Below, in pieces: positions 1 to 7,363 of a stretch of DNA of 64,000 bases. The DNA lies in the NCBI RefSeq assembly GCF_002807665.1, contig NZ_PEAY01000005.1, positions 1 through 64,000 of the forward strand. Reading direction: 5' to 3'. Position 1 is the stretch's first letter. The number at the start of each line of letters is the position of its first letter. The translations under genes and the position numbers were made by a program. The notes under the pieces were generated by a model. That model worked only from the letters and a program-made list of their open reading frames with translations. It was not told the origin of the DNA and searched no databases. The DNA comes from Neoalteromonas facilis (lineage in GTDB: Bacteria > Pseudomonadota > Gammaproteobacteria > Enterobacterales > Alteromonadaceae).

Positions 1-176
1 GCTAATAACTCTATGACCTGATTAAGCGGATCATCAGGAGTATCTTCGGCTTCTTCAAGCAGACTTTCAATAAGTTCCAAGGCTTCTCTGTAATGTTGCT
101 CATCGACGATAAACAAATAAGGAGCCGCTGACTCCGCAAAATTGTGGCAGGCATCTTTAATAGCGAGAGCGGTCAT
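1..176 (-). CDS. higA: HigA-type antitoxin, N-terminal part (cut by window edge)
   Basis: The reading frame opens with ATG two bases after the HigB stop codon and runs off the left edge of the window after about 58 codons. The visible part is acidic and helical (MTALAIKDACHN..., then an ESLLEEAED stretch), as in the N-terminal half of HigA antitoxins; the helix-turn-helix expected further on lies outside the window. The call rests mostly on the toxin-first gene order and tight spacing typical of higBA. HigA proteins bind HigB and repress their own promoter. Confidence 0.65.
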   Translation of the reverse strand, partial: MTALAIKDACHNFAESAAPYLFIVDEQHYREALELIESLLEEAEDTPDDPLNQVIELL

Positions 177-178
177 AA

Positions 179-487
179 TTAACTTCCTCTGGCATAGCGT
201 TTACAAATTTTATCGTACCGAGCATGTGAAACGATATGTTTAACATAGATACGGTTTTGCACAAATTGGATAAAGGCGATAAGACGCAAGTGATTTCCGC
301 CTATGTCGATTACCCACCATTTATCTTCATATTTAAAATTGTCCAACGATGGAAACAATTTCCTCATTTCGTCTGGAGAGGAGAATTTCGCTTTACGTAG
401 CACATTATAAACATCCTCTATAGCCTGTTTCTGATTTGGGTACTCCTTTGCCGCGTCATTAAAGGGACGTTTAGAGATAATGTGCAT
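179..487 (-). CDS. higB: HigB-family mRNA interferase toxin
   Basis: The 102-aa product matches the HigB toxin family (RelE-like ribosome-dependent mRNA interferases of type II toxin-antitoxin systems). Visible features are the N-terminal MHIISKRPF strand, a central KWWVIDIGGNHLRL segment and the C-terminal IVSHARYDKI segment, where family members place conserved Asp, His and Tyr residues. I chose the ATG giving MHIISK because the family starts there; six residues upstream an alternative in-frame start exists. The antitoxin gene starts 2 bp downstream, so the two are co-translated. A palindrome over the promoter probably binds HigA. Confidence 0.85.
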   Translation of the reverse strand: MHIISKRPFNDAAKEYPNQKQAIEDVYNVLRKAKFSSPDEMRKLFPSLDNFKYEDKWWVIDIGGNHLRLIAFIQFVQNRIYVKHIVSHARYDKICKRYARGS

Positions 488-524
488 GCGAACTCCAATT
501 GACAATATGGCAACACTAACTCAT

Positions 525-541
525 GGTTGACAAAATGTCAA
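525..541. promoter_or_regulatory. Probable HigA operator overlapping the higBA promoter
   Basis: A perfect 7-bp inverted repeat GTTGACA/TGTCAAC with a 3-bp centre lies about 40 bp upstream of higB. Read toward higB, its distal arm contains a consensus -35 hexamer TTGACA, so a bound repressor would block RNA polymerase. No good -10 hexamer is obvious at ideal spacing. Confidence 0.45.
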
Positions 542-657
542 CTTCAGGAATAGACAAGCAGCCGACATTCACATTTTGGAATTTTTAATAGTGGATGATT
601 GCGGATCTTAGGTCTAGCTACTTGAGAATTGAGTGATCACTTTGCTTTGTAAGCGGA

Positions 658-697
658 CAGTTGAGAACGCCCAGCGCAGGCGGAGCCAGAGCGTAGA
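658..697 (-). repeat. Folded G+C-rich inverted repeat, possible degenerate attC site
   Basis: Immediately after the mntP stop codon, the minus strand carries a G+C-rich imperfect hairpin (ACGCTCTGG pairing with the GCGTT side) in A+T-rich surroundings. Position and form resemble the folded attC site that ends an integron gene cassette, but the terminal 7-bp core sites do not match consensus. It could equally be a decayed hairpin of other origin. Confidence 0.3.
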
Positions 698-698
698 A

Positions 699-1238
699 TC
701 AAAATACCAGAATTTTGAACCCGATCATAATAAGTATTGTACCGCCCAATAGCTCTGCCTTACTTTCAAGCCATGTTCCGCTCTTGGCACCTACAAAAAC
801 ACCAGCCAGGCTAAATATAAAAGTGGTAACACCAATAATTCCGCAAGCTAATAGTGGATTGACTTCAATTAGATTTAGTGTAAACCCAGCAGCCATAGCA
901 TCTACACTTGTAGCAATAGCCAAAATAAGCATTACTTTATGAGTAATTTGCGCAATATCTTCTTCTATGCCCTCACTTATAGCTTCATAAATCATTTTTC
1001 CACCAATAAGTAAAAGAAGAAAAAAAGCCACCCAATGTGCATAGTCCTCAACCCAACCAAGCACCCCTTTTCCGCCTAAGAAACCTATAAGGGGCATTAT
1101 TGCTTGAAATAGCCCAAAATATATTCCGGAGATCATTGCCAGAGAGCTAGTTTTCTTGAATCGCTTTGAACCAAGCCCTACAGAAACCGCAAATGCATCC
1201 ATGCTCAGTGCTACGGCCAGAATGAAAACTTCAATCAT
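699..1238 (-). CDS. mntP: Manganese efflux pump MntP
   Basis: The 179-aa integral membrane protein belongs to the MntP (YebN) family that exports Mn2+ across the inner membrane. It opens with a [13 protein letters not shown] segment carrying the conserved MDAFA motif, and the second half repeats it as [11 protein letters not shown], reflecting the family's internal duplication of three transmembrane helices each. Length is close to the E. coli protein (188 aa). The chosen ATG has a GGGA ribosome-binding site 8 bases upstream; an upstream TTG would add five residues. The mntP riboswitch (yybP-ykoY) was looked for upstream and not recognised; instead an attC-like fold lies there, suggesting a cassette-borne copy. 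Confidence 0.88.
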   Translation of the reverse strand: MIEVFILAVALSMDAFAVSVGLGSKRFKKTSSLAMISGIYFGLFQAIMPLIGFLGGKGVLGWVEDYAHWVAFFLLLLIGGKMIYEAISEGIEEDIAQITHKVMLILAIATSVDAMAAGFTLNLIEVNPLLACGIIGVTTFIFSLAGVFVGAKSGTWLESKAELLGGTILIMIGFKILVF

Positions 1239-1274
1239 TAGAAAATCCCACAAATATTCTCGGAACCTGAACTC

Positions 1275-1333
1275 TAGTAACGCCGCGCTCAGGCGCGAAA
1301 CTTTGCTGCGTCGCTTGAAGTGTAATGTTAGAC
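1275..1333 (-). other. attC-like integron recombination site between cytochrome b561 and mntP
   Basis: On the minus strand the element begins with GTCTAAC, a perfect match to the attC core RYYYAAC, soon after the cytochrome b561 stop codon. It ends near GCGGCGTTACTAG about 20 bases before the mntP ribosome-binding site. The inner arms CTTCAAGCGACG and CGCGCCTGAG pair imperfectly around an unpaired centre, as in attC. The distal core GTTACTA deviates from GTTRRRY, so the site is probably decayed. Gene, fold, gene spacing is that of integron cassettes reading on this strand. Confidence 0.5.
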
Positions 1334-1350
1334 ATGCAGTGTGTAATTAT

Positions 1351-1884
1351 TCATAGCTCCGAAGGGCTCTCCTGATTACGCGTGGTGCGTAGTGTGTAGT
1401 GCCTGATTGCGCCGACGAAATGCAGCACAAGCAACGCCGGCAGCACATAAAGGCCGGCGTTTACGTGCAGCCATTCCATTGGCTCATGAATAATCGACAA
1501 ACTTTCTAAAGGTAGGCAAACAGAGAACCAATTGAAAACATTGATGCATTCGTTTTCTGTAAAAAGGTACATAGGGCCGGTAACGACCATGAGCACTAAC
1601 AGAAGTAATATTACTCTGTGAGTTACATACGCGATCCAGCGTTCCAATGCAGTCTTCCCGACATTTTCAGGAAATCCTTCATATAATCTGAATATTACGC
1701 GCCATGTGACGAAAAGAAACACAAAAAATCCCAAGGATACATGAATACCCAGAATATAATCCTCGATCACTTGTGATGGCGCGGCCGCCACTGCATAGCC
1801 CAGAACCAGCATCACAACGACAAGAAGAGCAGTTACCCAGTGGTTAACCGTAGAGACTGCAGAGTAGCGATTGTGATTCGTCAT
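1351..1884 (-). CDS. Cytochrome b561 family protein
   Basis: The 177-aa protein has four predicted transmembrane helices and the histidines expected of bacterial cytochrome b561 (di-haem electron carriers of the inner membrane): His in VNHWVTALL, His in LGIHVSLGF, His in WLHVNAGLY and His in LVLHFVGAIRHY. It probably passes electrons between a periplasmic partner and quinone. The start ATG follows GGAAGGA closely and lies about 20 bases after a GTTAGAC core, the layout of an integron cassette gene. No partner gene is adjacent. Confidence 0.8.
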   Translation of the reverse strand: MTNHNRYSAVSTVNHWVTALLVVVMLVLGYAVAAAPSQVIEDYILGIHVSLGFFVFLFVTWRVIFRLYEGFPENVGKTALERWIAYVTHRVILLLLVLMVVTGPMYLFTENECINVFNWFSVCLPLESLSIIHEPMEWLHVNAGLYVLPALLVLHFVGAIRHYTLRTTRNQESPSEL

Positions 1885-1902
1885 TTTTCCTTCCTAAGTG
1901 TT

Positions 1903-1909
1903 GTCTAAC
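1903..1909 (-). other. attC core site next to the IS110 remnant
   Basis: On the minus strand the 7-mer GTTAGAC (consensus GTTRRRY) sits upstream of the cytochrome b561 gene, where the end of the preceding cassette's attC would be. The rest of that attC is not seen; the sequence beyond it is the IS110-family remnant. Alone a 7-mer is weak evidence; its place in the series of folds supports it. Confidence 0.35.
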
Positions 1910-1914
1910 GAATG

Positions 1915-1993
1915 ATATGGACTCGCCACCTTTTCGGCATTGATGTGCCATAGTGAAATTGCGAGATTTCAAAATACGGTGGAGAGTCCATAT
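1915..1993. repeat. 16-bp inverted repeat pair of the IS110 remnant
   Basis: The arm ATATGGACTCGCCACC is repeated in inverted form as GGTGGAGAGTCCATAT with one mismatch, 47 bp further on. The inner copy ends at the transposase start codon. These may be the subterminal inverted repeats described for the IS1111 branch, though both lie on the 5' side of the gene here, so a rearranged or circular-junction-derived copy is possible. Confidence 0.6.
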
Positions 1994-2135
1994 GTCCTTA
2001 ATTAGAGTCGTTGGCATTGATTTAGCCAAACTAGTTTTTAGTATTCATGGAAGAAATCAGCATGGCAAGACAAAACTGCGAAAAACCATCAAAGGAAGCA
2101 AGTTGCTGGCAGAAGTGGCTAGACAGATAGACTGA
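1992..2135 (+). pseudogene. Truncated IS110-family transposase (N-terminus only)
   Basis: The 47-residue fragment contains VVGIDLAKLVFSIHG, the first catalytic-Asp motif of the DEDD (RuvC-like) domain of IS110 transposases, followed by the typical HGK..LRKT strand. A stop codon ends it where full-length members continue for about 300 residues, and no continuation was recognised downstream. It cannot encode an active enzyme. Confidence 0.75.
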
Positions 2136-2339
2136 CTAACGTCAGCTTTGCCTTTGATAGCAGTCGTTGAAACTTAAACACTCAGCGACTGCCGATTTGA
2201 GTGCAATTTTGGATTGATTGTAGAATTTGCCAATGTCGGCAATACGTACACAGCTGAAGAATGCCCTTGTATCGCAACAACAGACAAAGAGCGGACACTG
2301 AGCTTTGTTGGTTGGCATGGTTTAGAGCCATTCAACCAC

Positions 2340-2608
2340 TTCTTGCCCCCCAGTATTGCCATCATCTCAACTTCAACACCATTGAAGCGATAATAAACAC
2401 TGTCTGAACCGTGAGCGCAGCGTCTGTAACCCTGCCGAATATGCTCAACTTATTGATATGTAGTTGGATTACTCGCAATTTTTTCAAATGTCTGAAGAAA
2501 GCCTTCGAAATACTTATCTGCTTGGAATTCGCCAAATTTTACAAATCCATATGCATAAATTCTTTTGAGATCCTCTTTGGCATTCAACGATAACTTGTAG
2601 CTTTCCAT
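2340..2608 (-). pseudogene. parE: ParE-type toxin interrupted by a stop codon
   Basis: The ATG directly follows the ParD stop codon. The first 52 codons (MESYKLSLNAKEDLKRIY...) read as a ParE toxin, then a TAA at 2450-2452 interrupts it. The same frame resumes with VEHIRQGYRRCAHGSDSVYY and VEVEMMAILGG, which is the rest of the ParE fold up to the usual C-terminal MAILG motif. After that the sequence diverges. ParE toxins poison DNA gyrase; this copy should make only an inactive fragment. Confidence 0.75.
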
Positions 2609-2839
2609 TTATCGTTTTAACTCAGCCTTGAATTCTTTCAGCATGTCTTCAGGCGATTGGTCGATAAATCCACTTCTTTCTGCACTGACGAGCTTTTGAT
2701 TTATTTCCTCAGCGCGTCTGGCCCGACGAATCAAATCATTCACTAGCTCACTTTTGTTAGCATATTCTTGCGTATCTTCTACATGGCTTTTAAGCCACCC
2801 AGCATTTTTTTCAGTCAGAGTAATACTTTGACGAGGCAT
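2609..2839 (-). CDS. parD: ParD-family antitoxin
   Basis: The 76-aa protein starts MPRQSITLTEKNAGWLKSH, the ribbon-helix-helix DNA-binding region of ParD/CopG antitoxins, and ends in a charged tail (DMLKEFKAELKR) that wraps the toxin in the family. An upstream in-frame start would add 11 residues without the motif, so the internal ATG was chosen. It is intact while its downstream toxin gene is broken, and may now act only as an autorepressor. Confidence 0.82.
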   Translation of the reverse strand: MPRQSITLTEKNAGWLKSHVEDTQEYANKSELVNDLIRRARRAEEINQKLVSAERSGFIDQSPEDMLKEFKAELKR

Positions 2840-3017
2840 GATGTTAACTCCAATAGATACCACCTGGTGCAATGTTGCACCAGGCCTCTGTAAATGTCAG
2901 CATTTTGTAATAGGGAGATAACAAAAGCGGAAATAATCACCAGTTGAACTCAAGGTACACAGCAGTCTGTCAGATTCAGTTCCGCCTTGTTATCGAATAT
3001 GTCAGTTTAAGTCGAGA

Positions 3018-3047
3018 TTAATTCACATTATTTTAATTCACATTATT
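3018..3047. repeat. Tandem 15-bp direct repeat
   Basis: Two exact head-to-tail copies of TTAATTCACATTATT lie in the roughly 400-bp gene-free stretch between parD and the WYL gene. No gene was recognised in that stretch. Function unknown; could be a regulator site or replication slippage. Confidence 0.6.
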
Positions 3048-3066
3048 TAACCGCTGATTTAGGCGG

Positions 3067-3083
3067 TGTTGTAATTTACAACA
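3067..3083. repeat. Palindrome TGTTGTAA-T-TTACAACA (left copy)
   Basis: A perfect 8-bp inverted repeat with a one-base centre lies about 160 bp beyond the 3' end of the WYL gene. A close relative is found just outside the other end of the WYL/MazG gene cluster (7364-7385). It may be an operator or an element boundary. Confidence 0.5.
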
Positions 3084-3242
3084 AGTCGTACAACTCCATG
3101 ACTTTAGTATGGATTTCCCGACTCGCCCCCTCAAACTTTACCAAGATACTGATATATGGGGATAATTTTTATTTCACCCTTGGTGATTCATGCACACTTT
3201 GTGCAAAGAACCTTTAGACCACAGTACTATTTCCCTGTGGTT

Positions 3243-4376
3243 TCAATCTTCGTTGCGATTATTCTTAAAGGCCATTTCTTCAGGACTTTTGGATAATATA
3301 GACTCGTCACTTAAACCCTCTCCGCTGTATAATTCCTTCATTTTCTCGGCTCTTCTTCTCATTTCATTCACCAAAAAAATCGGCTCAATAACTTTTAAAG
3401 AATCACCGAATGACGATAAATAATTGGCAATATAGAAAACATCAGGACGGCCGTCGTTGAAGTGCTTGGGGATAGTGACTTGATCTTTCACCTTCCAAAC
3501 ATCTTTCGCAACTTCATGACAGTTCACAGCTTCACTGAAGCTACTACGAATAAGTAAATCCTTTACCCAGCTATGGCACTTAATAATAAGTTCATGAGTA
3601 GTCTCGAACTCACTTTTGTCAAGCTCGCGAAAGTGTTTGTCGTTTTCATAGGCAACATCCATCATCTTATCTATGCTGAAGTACTTTAGCGCGTCTTTAG
3701 TGTGCTCATATCCAAGTAATCGAGTTTGCCCAGATAAATAAAGAAGCTTTTGTGGTGATACAACGTTCATGCCTTCGAACTTAGCGTGAATAGATTCATA
3801 TTTGAACTTGATAACTCGTCTGTTCACAAGCGCATCAAACACTATATTGATCACCTTATGGAGACCCTCATCGAACTCTCTATGTGACATCGCTAGTCCA
3901 GTTGGAGAGTAATCTATTATGTCTGATAACTTCACTCCTTCTGTGTTTAGCTTCTCTTCGGCTAGCCTGAAGTCTTCTTCCAAACCACCTAGCAGCGATG
4001 ATGGCAAAAGCGTCGATAAATGTTTTTTGCTAAATTGTAACGCCAGAGCTCTTGGTGTCGTGATGATGAACTTTTCAATATAGATAGACTTGTCGACTTC
4101 GTCTGACCAGTAATACTGTGTGGCCTTTCCCGTTGACGATACTTTCACTAACCCTGTTGCATCTTCAGGGTCGTAAGTCTCTTCGACCATCTTTTTGCAT
4201 AGCCTTTCTATTTCCTTTTTAAAAGCACTGTCAGATTTTCCTTCCTGATGTTGAGGCGCTAAATAACTCACAATGTCAGGAAAATTAGTCTTGTTTGACT
4301 CTCCAACCGCAATTACAGACGCAATGTCAGCATTAATCTCAAACCGTTCAACTGAATTTCGAAATACCTTTGTCAT
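3243..4376 (-). CDS. WYL-domain transcriptional regulator
   Basis: The 377-aa protein has the sequence pattern of WYL-domain regulators. The WYL core lies around residues 185-290 (IKFKYESIHAKF, NVVSPQKLLYLSGQTRLLGYEH), and a C-terminal extension (WCX-like) follows; the N-terminal region is not an obvious winged helix but should bind DNA by analogy. WYL proteins commonly repress or sense nucleic-acid ligands in phage-defence loci. I chose the ATG preceded by AGGA rather than two upstream in-frame ATGs. It is divergent from, and about 70 bp away from, the small-protein/MazG operon, which it probably controls. Confidence 0.75.
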   Translation of the reverse strand: MTKVFRNSVERFEINADIASVIAVGESNKTNFPDIVSYLAPQHQEGKSDSAFKKEIERLCKKMVEETYDPEDATGLVKVSSTGKATQYYWSDEVDKSIYIEKFIITTPRALALQFSKKHLSTLLPSSLLGGLEEDFRLAEEKLNTEGVKLSDIIDYSPTGLAMSHREFDEGLHKVINIVFDALVNRRVIKFKYESIHAKFEGMNVVSPQKLLYLSGQTRLLGYEHTKDALKYFSIDKMMDVAYENDKHFRELDKSEFETTHELIIKCHSWVKDLLIRSSFSEAVNCHEVAKDVWKVKDQVTIPKHFNDGRPDVFYIANYLSSFGDSLKVIEPIFLVNEMRRRAEKMKELYSGEGLSDESILSKSPEEMAFKNNRNED

Positions 4377-4449
4377 GCGATCCTCACTGCGACACATTTT
4401 GTCCATGAACCATGGTTAACTAAATATATTCATAACTGGAGTTAAAACT

Positions 4450-4647
4450 ATGCAATATATTCGAGACAATCAAGGGATAGCGATTGGCAAGCTTTGGGTT
4501 CTGAATAACGGTAACAAACGCATATACTCTGCCAATGGGATATTACTAGGTTGGTATGATGCATCTAGTGACAGAACAATAGACGCAAAGACTGGCAGTT
4601 GGATGGGATTTGGCGATCAAACCATGCTTCTTTTAGCGCGCTGTTAA
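4450..4647 (+). CDS. Small hypothetical protein heading the MazG operon
   Basis: The 65-aa product is not assigned to a named family. It shows short beta-rich repeats with glycines and aromatic residues (KLWVLNNGNKRIYSANGILLGWYD, then DAKTGSWMGFGDQ), resembling short 'YSANGxLLGxYD' proteins of mobile regions. A GGAG ribosome-binding site sits 8 bases upstream. The next gene begins 13 bp after its stop, so it is the first gene of the operon. It could be a small effector or accessory; function unknown. Confidence 0.6.
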   Translation: MQYIRDNQGIAIGKLWVLNNGNKRIYSANGILLGWYDASSDRTIDAKTGSWMGFGDQTMLLLARC

Positions 4648-4660
4648 AATTGAGGTGAGT

Positions 4661-5407
4661 ATGGAGAAACTAACCAGTGATTACTTTTGCTTTTCGATCC
4701 CTCAATCTGTTCAAAGTGATGCAGCCTTACTTCTGGGCATGGCGGGGGTTTTAAACTCGGTTTCAGGACGATTTAAGCTCTTTATTAAGTCAATATATAT
4801 TGAACCAGGCGATCTACCTATGTTTGAGAACATTCAGCAGGTAGAAATGGTTGCCAAAGTGCTCGTTGATAATGCTGATTCATTAGTTGAATTCGCTGCA
4901 ATTGGCTCGCTCAGTCAATGCTATAACTACCTTGTGGTTCAGTTTTCTAGCTTCCTAAGCGAATATGAAGATTCGATTTACCTAATTACACACAAAATTC
5001 CCGTTCTGGAGGACCTTATGCAAAGTCAAACTACGAAATCAAATGAAAACATTAAAGTTGATTTGTCAGCACTTCAACATCAGGTAGATAAATGGATTAA
5101 GAGTGTGGGTGTTGACTATTTTAATGAACTCACCAATATGTCCAACCTAGTTGAAGAGGTAGGTGAGGTTGCACGATTAATTGGCAGAGAGTTCGGTCAA
5201 CAGAGTTTTAAACCGAATGAAAGGCCTGTCGATGTAAAAGGCGCGATTGCCGATGAACTGGCCGATGTATTGTTTGTCCTTACCTGTTTGGCCAACCAAA
5301 TGGATATCAACCTAAGTGAAGCATTCATCCGAAATATGGAGAAGAAGACCAACAGGGACGCTAACAGACACAAAAGCAATCCAGCTTTAAATGCTAAGGG
5401 TGATTGA
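4661..5407 (+). CDS. MazG-fold nucleotide pyrophosphohydrolase with extra N-terminal domain
   Basis: Residues from about 130 onward form a MazG/YpjD-type all-alpha NTP pyrophosphohydrolase domain: the EExxE motif is LVEEVGEVAR and the second metal motif ExxD is DELADVLFV, both intact. Such enzymes hydrolyse NTPs or dNTPs to NMP and pyrophosphate. The first roughly 120 residues are unrecognised and possibly helical. An internal ATG at 5018, preceded by a perfect GGAGG, could independently produce the 129-residue catalytic domain. I chose ATG 4661 (behind AGGT) over a GTG two codons earlier. The gene lies in an operon facing the WYL regulator. Confidence 0.75.
   Translation: MEKLTSDYFCFSIPQSVQSDAALLLGMAGVLNSVSGRFKLFIKSIYIEPGDLPMFENIQQVEMVAKVLVDNADSLVEFAAIGSLSQCYNYLVVQFSSFLSEYEDSIYLITHKIPVLEDLMQSQTTKSNENIKVDLSALQHQVDKWIKSVGVDYFNELTNMSNLVEEVGEVARLIGREFGQQSFKPNERPVDVKGAIADELADVLFVLTCLANQMDINLSEAFIRNMEKKTNRDANRHKSNPALNAKGD
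5009..5020 (+). promoter_or_regulatory. Strong internal ribosome-binding site and start codon inside the MazG gene
   Basis: GGAGG lies 5 bases before an in-frame ATG at codon 120, exactly at the junction between the unrecognised N-terminal part and the MazG catalytic domain. This is a better initiation signal than that of the full-length start, so two proteins may be made from one frame. Confidence 0.5.
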
Positions 5408-5408
5408 T

Positions 5409-5711
5409 ATGAAGTATGAACTTGCAATGTCAGTTATTAAACAGTGGGATACGCCTGAAATGTTTGATGATAAGTCTCTATTTGTGGAAATTAGCACCGC
5501 AATAGGCGTTGTGACGGGCAGCGAGGAGGGTCATAAGCATCTATCAGTTGACCAGAGCATTCTTATGGCACAGATTTGCAACGGCGCATTACAGGCAGTT
5601 ACAAACGCGGTTGAGAACGCCAGCGATAGCGACAAACCGCTGCTCATTGATACGCTCGGAGAGCTTATTGAATTTTCAGCTCTTTTTTCAAGCAAGAAAG
5701 AACAGCACTAA
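5409..5711 (+). CDS. Hypothetical 100-aa protein of the WYL/MazG operon
   Basis: The protein (MKYELAMSVIKQWDTPEMF...) is predicted mostly helical and acidic; I do not recognise a family. It begins one base after the MazG stop codon, within the same transcript, and ends with a charged KKEQH tail. Likely translationally coupled to the MazG gene. Could be a partner subunit or small immunity-like protein; this is speculation. Confidence 0.6.
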   Translation: MKYELAMSVIKQWDTPEMFDDKSLFVEISTAIGVVTGSEEGHKHLSVDQSILMAQICNGALQAVTNAVENASDSDKPLLIDTLGELIEFSALFSSKKEQH

Positions 5712-5969
5712 AATGTAGTTAAAAGGACGCTCCCAAGTGCTTGTCGATGTTAAACATTCACAAGCACACGTCATAACCATTTCAAGCGCCTTATCTCCAC
5801 TTTCCTCATAAGAACCATCAGCGTACGACACTCTATGTCCAGCGGATGTGCATAATCTTACTTGCCTCAACAGCACAATAGTTCTTTAACAATTTGGTCT
5901 CAATCAAAAAATTAGTATCCCCCAGCAACTGCTGGCTAAACATTAATTCAATTATGAGGGGTGAACTAT

Positions 5970-6668
5970 ATGAGTAAAACAAAATACGATATTTCCTGGT
6001 GGTACCCATCACTAGAAAGCTGGATTATTTCTAGTCTTGAAATGGTTTCCTTGTTCAATAACAGGTTAACTACTCAAGACTTTGAATCCAAGGAAAAAGC
6101 AAATGAGGCTCGCAATGTGTTTCACTCACTGCCCGAGATCAAAGATGGATATCAATTATCAGAAGGAGATTTAAAGCTGGTTAGAAAGTGTTGCGACATG
6201 ATTTATGAGAAAACATCCTTCCTCACCGTCCCAAAGGAAAAATGGAAATGCAAAGAAGATGGGCTAAATGGTTGGCGAACCCTCTTGTTAAAAGAACAGC
6301 TTACTAGGTTTAAAAAGCAACTGCCTTACTCGGTCGGCTTTATGCCCAAACCAATAGGTATTAGACCAACTCCAAGATTGGATAGGCCGGTTAATGATTA
6401 TCCAATCAACGACGACTTTATGCATGGAGTACTCAACACCTATGTGTACCCCAAAATGCAAAATGATAAAAAGCATTTAGTTAGACCTGAAGGGCGCTAT
6501 GAGTTGTTTGAACTGCTGAGTTTTTACTTTTTGTATTTCGAAAAAGCATCGAACGTGACGGGCTGGGAAAAGCAGAACCCAGCTGCAAATAAGTACATTA
6601 CGAACCAAATGCAAAAAATAAAGCTGATGTTGAATTCAGAGGCAACGAAGTCAACAAAACTTAACTAA
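5970..6668 (+). CDS. Hypothetical 232-aa protein of the WYL/MazG region
   Basis: The soluble protein begins MSKTKYDISWWYPSLESW after a GAGGGG ribosome-binding site; a GTG three codons upstream is the alternative start. It is rich in Trp, Tyr and Lys, has no signal peptide and no motif I recognise. A 258-bp gap separates it from the preceding gene, so it may have its own promoter; a gene on the same strand follows 27 bp later. No function can be stated. Confidence 0.6.
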   Translation: MSKTKYDISWWYPSLESWIISSLEMVSLFNNRLTTQDFESKEKANEARNVFHSLPEIKDGYQLSEGDLKLVRKCCDMIYEKTSFLTVPKEKWKCKEDGLNGWRTLLLKEQLTRFKKQLPYSVGFMPKPIGIRPTPRLDRPVNDYPINDDFMHGVLNTYVYPKMQNDKKHLVRPEGRYELFELLSFYFLYFEKASNVTGWEKQNPAANKYITNQMQKIKLMLNSEATKSTKLN

Positions 6669-6695
6669 CAAAAATTTTCTTTAAAGGAGTCTTAC

Positions 6696-7331
6696 ATGAA
6701 TATACAAGAATATACACTTCCAGCTCATAAACACATCCTTGCTGCCTGGGCTGCGAGCACAGCCGCTAATAACAGCACCAAATTCAGATTCAGTGTTGAG
6801 CTTGGAAAAAGACTTTTGATGCAATGCAACTTGAGTGAGACAGAATTTTTAGAGCGCATTAATCTCGTCCAAGAATTTACATCGCAAGAGGAATTTGACG
6901 CTTGGCACAACAGTTTCATTTTAGAAATGCTAGATGAGTCAAGAGTAAATGAAGTAATCACTAGGTTTAATCTTGAAAGCAAAAAATCGCTGGATTGTCG
7001 CAACTTCACTTATGGTATTGCAGCAAAGATGCTAAACGTTTACTTGAAGGTCTTCTTTTTGGGAGAGCTAGGAGCGAAAAAGTTCGCAGACTTTATTCAT
7101 CCGCCAATTGATCGACTGCTATTAGAGCAGTTGCGAAAAATAGACAAAGAACACTTCTCTTTTAAAAAGCATGACTTTCCGAATCACAAACTAAACTCTG
7201 GTGTGCCTGCATGGACGCAACTCGACAATAAGCAATACAGTCTAATTATTCAAAAAATTAAACAATATCTTGCTAACCAATCGGTAGAGGGAATGTGGCA
7301 AATCGAGTTTGCATGGCGGGGGCACCAATAA
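6696..7331 (+). CDS. Hypothetical 211-aa protein, conserved-looking family
   Basis: An AAAGGAG ribosome-binding site precedes the ATG. The middle of the protein, GIAAKMLNVYLKVFFLG followed by FIHPPIDRLLLEQL, resembles a motif I associate with uncharacterised proteins widespread in accessory regions (AAK.xNVYLK ... HPPID). No catalytic motif is evident. It ends the plus-strand cluster opposite the WYL gene; 32 bp later lies the right-hand TTGTTGTAA palindrome. Role unknown. Confidence 0.6.
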   Translation: MNIQEYTLPAHKHILAAWAASTAANNSTKFRFSVELGKRLLMQCNLSETEFLERINLVQEFTSQEEFDAWHNSFILEMLDESRVNEVITRFNLESKKSLDCRNFTYGIAAKMLNVYLKVFFLGELGAKKFADFIHPPIDRLLLEQLRKIDKEHFSFKKHDFPNHKLNSGVPAWTQLDNKQYSLIIQKIKQYLANQSVEGMWQIEFAWRGHQ

Positions 7332-7363
7332 CCACTCTTGCCGTTTCCAACGTAAACTAAACA

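Larger units (their letters stand above)
1911..2135 (+). mobile_element. IS110-family insertion sequence remnant
   Basis: The remnant holds a 16-bp inverted repeat pair and the first 47 codons of an IS110-family transposase, then similarity stops. The rest of the element (about 1 kb of transposase) is missing. It abuts the GTCTAACG attC core. Members of the IS1111 branch of IS110 are known to insert into attC sites, which fits this position. Confidence 0.6.

Noticed and set aside
1911-1991. IS110 bridge-RNA region upstream of the transposase
   Set aside because: The remnant is too short and of the IS1111-like type, where the non-coding end lies on the other side; no bridge RNA can be supported.
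2174-2365. A 63-codon minus-strand frame as a separate gene
   Set aside because: Its first residues (MMAILGG) are the end of the broken ParE frame; the rest has no recognisable relation. Treated as part of the pseudogene region.
5688-5876. A 62-codon minus-strand frame with a coding-like SAGHRVSYADGSYEESGDKA segment
   Set aside because: It starts with GTG without a ribosome-binding site and overlaps the preceding plus-strand gene. Not enough to call, though the composition is coding-like.
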